A stretch of DNA of 10,661 nucleotides from contig JAIRJQ010000109.1 in assembly GCA_031260545.1 (NCBI GenBank), positions 1-10,661 of the forward strand. The letters are read 5' to 3'. Shown here one piece after another: positions 6,679-10,661 of this stretch. Each line of letters begins with the position of its first letter. Position 1 is the first letter of the stretch. The notes beneath the pieces were generated by a model. The model had not been told where the DNA came from and did no database searches. It was given only the letters and a program-made list of their open reading frames with translations. The stretch is from Methanomassiliicoccaceae archaeon (GTDB lineage Archaea; Thermoplasmatota; Thermoplasmata; Methanomassiliicoccales; Methanomethylophilaceae). Made by a program: the position numbers and the translations under genes.

Positions 6679-8169
6679 TCTTTCCCCGCAGCCGGAAGCG
6701 GTGAGCAGGAGTTCCATCGCAGTTCTGTATTCCGCGCCTTCCGCGGATATCACCTGATCGACGAACGGACGCAAGAAGTGCGCAAGGCTCTCTTCCTCGC
6801 TGTCCCATTTCCATGTGAATTTTTCATTGATGCCTGCGGAAACGATGAATGCTCTGGCAATGGCCTTGGCACGGGCGTCCTTCAGCGCTGCAGATTCTAT
6901 CTCTTTTCTAAGCAATGCGGCACCGCCGGCCTTCATGGTCCTTGCGAATTTATCTGCCAGTTTACCGATAGGACCGAGACCTTTTATCTCAGGTGTGCGG
7001 GCTGCAACGGTCAGCGCCATCTGACCGTTGACGGCATCCTCTATCGCCTGTATAGGCACCAGTTTGGATATATCTCCCATTTTATCGACGACGGCCTCGG
7101 AGGATGCTATTAAAAGTATCTCTCGCGCAGAATCCTTCCAATGCGATGCGAACGCTTCGCTTATCCTGTCAGTCTTCAGAATGACGGCCTTTTTGTTCTT
7201 CGTCAGATACGTTCTGAGAACTTCCTTTTCCTTTTCCGTTCCTTTCAAAGCAGCGATGAACGCATCGAGATCGGAACCGTAATGTTTGTTGTCGATCATG
7301 TACGCTGACACGCCGCTGCTGGTCAGGTCCTTTTTCTTTCCCCTCAATATCATATCAACGATGCCGCGGTCTGTCAGGCGGCCGATGGAATATTGCGTCA
7401 GAATATCTCCTGTTATCTTGTCAACGCCGCCGTCCTTGGACTCATGATACTTGTGTTCCACTGTAACATCAATATCATCAAGCGGGCTCGGAGCTATCAT
7501 TCTCGAAATGATATACATCAGCGTGGAAACATCCTTGGCGCAGTCGCTGCATACACGCACACTTTCATTCAATGATCTTACTTTTATTACGAGAGCGCCG
7601 TCGGATGAGCATCCGCACTCCAGGTCCCGTTCGAATTCGTACGGAGTTTCAAAGAACATGTCAAGAAGGTAATCCTTCGGCATGTTAGGCTTATCAGAAC
7701 ATACCAGCTCGTCATTCAGCGAGTACAGGTACAGATTTTTCTTCTTTGCGAACTTGTTGTAAAGCAGAAGTCTTTTTTGAGGATCGTCATAATACTGAAG
7801 TCCTATCATCTTGTCGTTGCCCACGCTTCCCCTCATTATGAACGGAACATCCTCGCCTGCCAGCTTCGCCGATGCTAAACAAGGTACCGTTCCCGCAGCG
7901 TAGATCGATATCGTTCCCGCATATGCTTTCACGATATCGTCGCTTCCTTTCTGCGACATTTTGTTCAATGCGTCCGCGTTGCCCTTGTATCTGTCCAGTT
8001 TCTCGATATCGTCGAACGTTCCGTCCCAATGGCATTTTCTGCATTTGCCTGCGCATTTGGGTCTCAGCAGTCCCGGATCGTCGGAGAGGGTCTTTGCCAT
8101 TGCCATGAATTCCCCCTCGAGGCGCTTGGGCGCATGTCTCGCACCTCTGAACTTGCCCTTCTTTACCAT
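6673..8169 (-). CDS. Unrecognised 498-residue protein with two cysteine clusters
   Basis: I do not recognise this family. The first 20 residues are very basic (MVKKGKFRGARHAPKR...), suggesting nucleic-acid or membrane-surface contact. A cysteine cluster C39-x3-C43-x2-C46, followed by H47, comes next. It has the spacing of a radical-SAM motif, but the strand-helix repeats of that fold are not evident. A second set, C185-x-C187 and C207-x2-C210, flanks a strand-rich segment like a zinc ribbon. Residues 230-300 are mixed alpha/beta, and 300-498 are mostly helical, with a Lys-rich part at 310-333 and a small-residue helix pair at 380-445. No membrane span or signal peptide is seen. The start is supported by a TATA-like box centred 26 bases upstream. 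It is transcribed alone, opposite taw2, and looks like ordinary soluble chromosomal coding sequence. A metal-binding RNA- or DNA-associated protein is a guess only. Confidence 0.82.
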   Translation of the reverse strand: MVKKGKFRGARHAPKRLEGEFMAMAKTLSDDPGLLRPKCAGKCRKCHWDGTFDDIEKLDRYKGNADALNKMSQKGSDDIVKAYAGTISIYAAGTVPCLASAKLAGEDVPFIMRGSVGNDKMIGLQYYDDPQKRLLLYNKFAKKKNLYLYSLNDELVCSDKPNMPKDYLLDMFFETPYEFERDLECGCSSDGALVIKVRSLNESVRVCSDCAKDVSTLMYIISRMIAPSPLDDIDVTVEHKYHESKDGGVDKITGDILTQYSIGRLTDRGIVDMILRGKKKDLTSSGVSAYMIDNKHYGSDLDAFIAALKGTEKEKEVLRTYLTKNKKAVILKTDRISEAFASHWKDSAREILLIASSEAVVDKMGDISKLVPIQAIEDAVNGQMALTVAARTPEIKGLGPIGKLADKFARTMKAGGAALLRKEIESAALKDARAKAIARAFIVSAGINEKFTWKWDSEEESLAHFLRPFVDQVISAEGAEYRTAMELLLTASGCGERL

Positions 8170-8190
8170 GGGCCTGTATAAACAATCGGT

Positions 8191-8199
8191 CTATTAACT
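8191..8199 (-). promoter_or_regulatory. Putative TATA box of the 498-residue protein gene
   Basis: Read on the minus strand this is AGTTAATAG, centred 26 bases before the ATG at 8169, so transcription would start at the start codon (leaderless), as suggested for the first gene of the window. A second minus-strand candidate, CATAAAAAGTG at about 8232-8242, would instead give a leader of roughly 40 bases. The sequence cannot decide between them. Confidence 0.4.
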
Positions 8200-8263
8200 T
8201 TCTTGGTCATCGGTCATCTGTCCCGATCGCACACTTTTTATGCGCGTGTCATGCAACTGGCTG

Positions 8264-8290
8264 TTTTAAATATACTATCATATAAAAATA
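8264..8290 (+). promoter_or_regulatory. AT-rich promoter region of the surface protein gene
   Basis: Two TATA-like boxes lie here: TTTTAAATATA (8264-8274) and TATAAAAATA (8281-8290). A start about 26 bases past the second would fall near 8311 and give a leader of about 45 bases to the ATG at 8356. The frame is open back to an ATG at 8251, but these AT-rich boxes read better as a promoter than as coding sequence. Confidence 0.5.
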
Positions 8291-8320
8291 CACAGTTTAC
8301 CATTACTTTCTCACGAGTCG

Positions 8321-8334
8321 CACGTACCACGTAC
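8321..8334 (+). repeat. Tandem CACGTAC heptamer in the surface protein leader
   Basis: CACGTAC occurs twice in direct succession, just past the predicted transcription start and 22 bases before the ATG. Each copy contains the palindrome ACGT (and GTAC spans each copy's end). It could be an operator half-site pair or chance; nothing else in the window repeats it in tandem. Confidence 0.35.
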
Positions 8335-8355
8335 AACACAGGGGCAAAGAGAGAC

Positions 8356-10661
8356 ATGAGAGAAAATAGAGCTACTGAAAGTAATTGCCGTGCGGGAGGA
8401 AGAAGGACAAGGGAGAAGCTCAAAACGAAAGCGTTCATTTTGACGGTCGTGTTATCATTCGTCCTCCTGTTCGCGGTATTTGTCAGTTCCGGTACGGAAG
8501 ATAAGGAGTTCTTCCTGCCTGAGCGGTCAGAACCGAGGATGGGCCTGCCATCCGGTAAAGATTTCCGTCCCGTCGATCTTACGGAAGAGAGGACGACCGG
8601 TTCCGGATATTTCACGCTGGAACCCGGGTTCCTGTATATAATCACCATCGCCGGCGCACCCGGCAGTACCGGGTATAACAACGGCGTGAGCAACGGTACG
8701 GCAGGCGCGGGCGCGGCCATAACGATATGGATAGACCTGTCGGACGCGACCGGCACCGAAGTGTATTATTTTATCACGGGCACCACCACGGGCACCGGCA
8801 ACTTCGGCGGGAGCGAGACATCCAACAACAGGGGCGGGAGCGGAGGAGGCTCGAGCGTCCTTAAGCAGGGAAGCGCCACCGGGAACATATTGGTGGTCGC
8901 GGCCGGCGGCGGAGGCAGCGGAGGTAACACCGGCGGGAACGGAGGTTCTGCCGGATATCCCGGGCTCACAGGCGGAGTGGACGTAGGACTGGGTACGGTA
9001 TACCCGGGCGTAAAGGCGCCGGGGACCGCCGGCGGTAACGGCGGCAGCATCAACGGACCGGGTCTGCGCGGTCAGAAAAGCGCGGGCGACGGTTACGGCC
9101 TTCCGGTGAACAATTCTCAGGGAGGAGGCAATGACGGGGGCGGCGGCAACGGTTCAAGCGCAACAGGCCGCGGAGGCGGAGGAGGCGGCGGCACGGCCGG
9201 CGGGCCCGGCGGAGGAGGCGGCGGAGGGAACGGATACTACGGCGGCGGCGGGGGCGGAGGAATGGCCGGCGGCGGGGGAGGCTCCACATATATCAACAAC
9301 ATTATCGTGGGCACATTCGATGAAAAATACGGTATTGAGAGAGTGGGGGCCAACACGTCGGAGGACGGATACGTCTCCGTATTGAAATTCGCCGAACCGC
9401 ATCATGTGACGATCCAGTTCGACTACCAAAAGAACAATTATACGGGCGTTTCAACTCCTTATAATTCAGCAAGGATATACAATGCGGAAGACAAGGACAT
9501 AACAAGCACGGCATTGCCGTTCCTGGAATTCATATACAGCGGTTACAGGGTGGACGGAGTGTCGTACGGTCCGAGCACAACAGCCCCGACCAATGCCGGA
9601 ACTTATACGGTGGAGGCAAAATTCCTGCTGCCTATCTTCTATTTCACAAGTCCGGATAACGATACGACAAGGAAGGCACCGGACGTGACCACCAGCGGAG
9701 GCATTCCCTCAGGCGGCGGCATTCTGAGGATCATGCCCATATTGATAGACAAGCCGACAGAGGGGATCAACGAATTCCCGTATAACGGCAATGAGAGGAC
9801 ATACACACCATCAGGCTACGTCGCGGCGAGAATGATGACCGTCAACGGTTCCGGCTATACGGACAGAGCGACGAACGTTGGGGATTATAAGATCCTCATC
9901 GCGCTCAGAGAGTCATGGAACTATCACTGGAAGAATACCGACGGCACAGACGGCGGTTCGGACCCCGTGTCCCTGGACTGGTCCGTCATACCTTCATACG
10001 ATGTGGGAGGCCGTGTCACGCACTACGATATCGATGCCGACGACACACCGTCGGCGGACCACGGAGATCCGCTCTCAGGCGTCCTGCTCAGATACACAGT
10101 GACGAGACCAGCCATGGGCGGCCAGCCGGAGACGGAGTACACGACGGGCACGGTGACCACGAATGCGAGCGGAGTTTACGTCATACCTGATGTTCCGAAC
10201 GGTTACGATGTCCGTATAACAGCGGTAACACTGACAAATTATACAGACCCTCAACCGGCCCCTGCGGCAGTTCGCACGGTGAGTTCCGCGGACATAGATG
10301 ATTTCAATTTCACGATGAAGCACAGCCAATCGGTGAGTCGTACGCTCACGATCACGGTCGCTCATCCACTCGCCGTGAATCCAAACCCTCCTCACAGCGA
10401 TGCCGGCGTGATGCCGGGCGTTCTGATAAAATACAACATCTACAACCCGCAGACGGGCACGACCGTGTCGGATCAGGGAACGACGAACGCTTCGGGACAG
10501 CTTGTCATACAGAATATAACGAACGGATGCAACGTGAACATAATCGAAGTGTCAAAGATCGGTTATACACTTGACCAGACGCTCCCCATTGCTCCGATCC
10601 ATATGAGCGGGAACAGGTCCGAATCATTCACGATGAGCCATCACGACACATCGATATCATT
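8356..10661 (+). CDS. Large surface protein: glycine-rich domain, MBG-like and CnaB-like repeats (3' end outside window)
   Basis: At least 768 codons stay open to the right edge, so the gene is partial. From ATG 8356: a basic stretch (1-25) and a hydrophobic segment (26-46, AFILTVVLSFVLLFAVFVSS) form a signal peptide or N-terminal anchor. A glycine-rich domain (about 78-345) opens with GYFTLEPGFLYIITIAGAPG, has strands such as AGAAITIWIDL and GNILVVAAGGGG, then Gly runs at 273-309, and closes with STYI and SEDGYVSVLKF, as in ALK/LTK-type glycine-rich domains. Two MBG-like beta domains follow (about 350-465 with APTNAGTYTVEAKF; 466-547 with YNGNERTY, NVGDYKI and WNYHWKNTDGT). Then come two tandem CnaB/carboxypeptidase-regulatory-like units (548-657, 659-762). 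The role is probably adhesion or cell-envelope display. The frame also reaches ATG 8251, adding 35 residues without hydrophobic character. A C-terminal anchor cannot be seen. Confidence 0.88.
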   Translation, partial: MRENRATESNCRAGGRRTREKLKTKAFILTVVLSFVLLFAVFVSSGTEDKEFFLPERSEPRMGLPSGKDFRPVDLTEERTTGSGYFTLEPGFLYIITIAGAPGSTGYNNGVSNGTAGAGAAITIWIDLSDATGTEVYYFITGTTTGTGNFGGSETSNNRGGSGGGSSVLKQGSATGNILVVAAGGGGSGGNTGGNGGSAGYPGLTGGVDVGLGTVYPGVKAPGTAGGNGGSINGPGLRGQKSAGDGYGLPVNNSQGGGNDGGGGNGSSATGRGGGGGGGTAGGPGGGGGGGNGYYGGGGGGGMAGGGGGSTYINNIIVGTFDEKYGIERVGANTSEDGYVSVLKFAEPHHVTIQFDYQKNNYTGVSTPYNSARIYNAEDKDITSTALPFLEFIYSGYRVDGVSYGPSTTAPTNAGTYTVEAKFLLPIFYFTSPDNDTTRKAPDVTTSGGIPSGGGILRIMPILIDKPTEGINEFPYNGNERTYTPSGYVAARMMTVNGSGYTDRATNVGDYKILIALRESWNYHWKNTDGTDGGSDPVSLDWSVIPSYDVGGRVTHYDIDADDTPSADHGDPLSGVLLRYTVTRPAMGGQPETEYTTGTVTTNASGVYVIPDVPNGYDVRITAVTLTNYTDPQPAPAAVRTVSSADIDDFNFTMKHSQSVSRTLTITVAHPLAVNPNPPHSDAGVMPGVLIKYNIYNPQTGTTVSDQGTTNASGQLVIQNITNGCNVNIIEVSKIGYTLDQTLPIAPIHMSGNRSESFTMSHHDTSIS
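8803..9285 (+). repeat. Low-complexity glycine-rich coding segment
   Basis: Codons 150-310 of the surface protein are dominated by GGC, GGA and GGG, giving a purine-rich, GC-rich + strand unlike the rest of the window. The densest part is codons 273-309 with runs of six to seven glycines. The composition opens long spurious frames on both strands (Arg-rich, Pro-rich and Ala/Glu-rich translations), which are not genes. Such runs can slip in replication and vary in length between strains. Confidence 0.85.
9997..10641 (+). repeat. Two tandem CnaB-like protein repeats of about 105-110 residues
   Basis: Within the surface protein, 9997-10326 and 10330-10641 encode related units. Both contain a GV-L-(I/R)-Y strand (GVLLRY, GVLIKY), then a TTNASG turn followed by a V-I strand, then NG, then a YT near the end and an F-x-M-x-H close (FTMKH, FTMSH). 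Copies are diverged at DNA level, so they are old duplications, not recent ones. A further copy may start at the window edge. Confidence 0.75.

Noticed and set aside
6778..7113. + strand open frame after the taw2 TAG as a separate gene
   Set aside because: It runs antisense inside the 498-residue gene, begins at a GTG without a ribosome-binding site and has no family likeness. It matters only as a possible amber readthrough tail.
8032..8055. Radical-SAM reading of the CX3CX2C cluster in the 498-residue protein
   Set aside because: Only the spacing matches. I see no aromatic residue before the third cysteine, no glycine-rich SAM-binding motif and no barrel-like repeat, so I did not call it a radical-SAM enzyme.
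8251..8355. Earlier in-frame ATG for the surface protein (35 extra residues)
   Set aside because: The stretch contains the best TATA-like boxes of the intergenic region and would push the hydrophobic segment to about residue 61, which fits poorly with a signal peptide.
8238..8756. Minus-strand 172-codon open frame across the surface protein start
   Set aside because: Covers the promoter and start of a well-supported + strand gene; its Pro/Ser-rich translation shows no domain and it has no promoter.
9050..9289. Minus-strand Arg-rich open frame opposite the glycine codons
   Set aside because: It is the complement of GGN-rich sequence, which opens Arg/Pro-rich frames by composition alone. The + strand frame has a signal peptide and recognisable domains throughout.
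9131..9385. Ala/Glu-rich + strand open frame
   Set aside because: Out-of-frame shadow of the glycine-rich coding segment, with no start signal or family likeness.
1..10661. tRNA, rRNA, CRISPR array, insertion sequence or integrase
   Set aside because: I looked for cloverleaf-like segments, regularly spaced repeats, terminal inverted repeats and transposase-like proteins on both strands and saw none that I could support.

Overview
The window reads as chromosomal DNA of a euryarchaeon, most likely of the Thermoplasmata/Methanomassiliicoccales side. The evidence is a TFS transcript-cleavage factor, a PCNA sliding clamp, a split two-subunit transketolase, a geranylgeranyl-reductase-family flavoprotein, a Taw2 wyosine enzyme, TATA-like boxes about 25 bases before start codons, and Shine-Dalgarno sequences matching the archaeal 16S tail. 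The large surface protein with a glycine-rich domain and MBG-type repeats is a style I associate with host-associated Methanomethylophilaceae. That last placement is inference; no marker in the window proves it.

Layout. 28-915 is an unrecognised membrane protein behind a promoter that may give a leaderless mRNA. 1015-1308 is TFS, followed 32 bases later by PCNA (1341-2081). PCNA starts a tightly packed same-strand run: transketolase N-terminal subunit, transketolase C-terminal subunit, small transaldolase, GGR-family flavoprotein and Taw2, ending at 6678. Junctions in this run are 0 to 7 bases apart or overlap by 4 to 7 bases, so co-transcription and translational coupling are likely. A 498-residue protein that I do not recognise, with two cysteine clusters, lies on the minus strand (6673-8169) and overlaps taw2 tail to tail by 6 bases. 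A divergent intergenic region (8170-8355) carries promoters in both directions. From 8356 to the right edge runs one open frame of at least 768 codons: an exported or membrane-anchored surface protein with an ALK/LTK-like glycine-rich domain, two MBG-like beta domains and two tandem CnaB/carboxypeptidase-regulatory-like repeats. Its 3' end is outside the window.

How the genes fit together. The two transketolase subunits and the transaldolase form a compact non-oxidative pentose phosphate module that interconverts C3-C7 sugar phosphates, supplying ribose 5-phosphate for nucleotides and erythrose 4-phosphate for aromatic compounds. Its linkage to PCNA and TFS places pentose supply beside replication and transcription. 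The GGR-like flavoprotein (isoprenoid reduction, membrane lipids) and Taw2 (tRNA-Phe position 37) are further housekeeping functions in the same run. I found no RNA gene, CRISPR array, insertion sequence or integrase. The least explained items are the 498-residue protein, the first membrane protein and the architecture of the surface protein.
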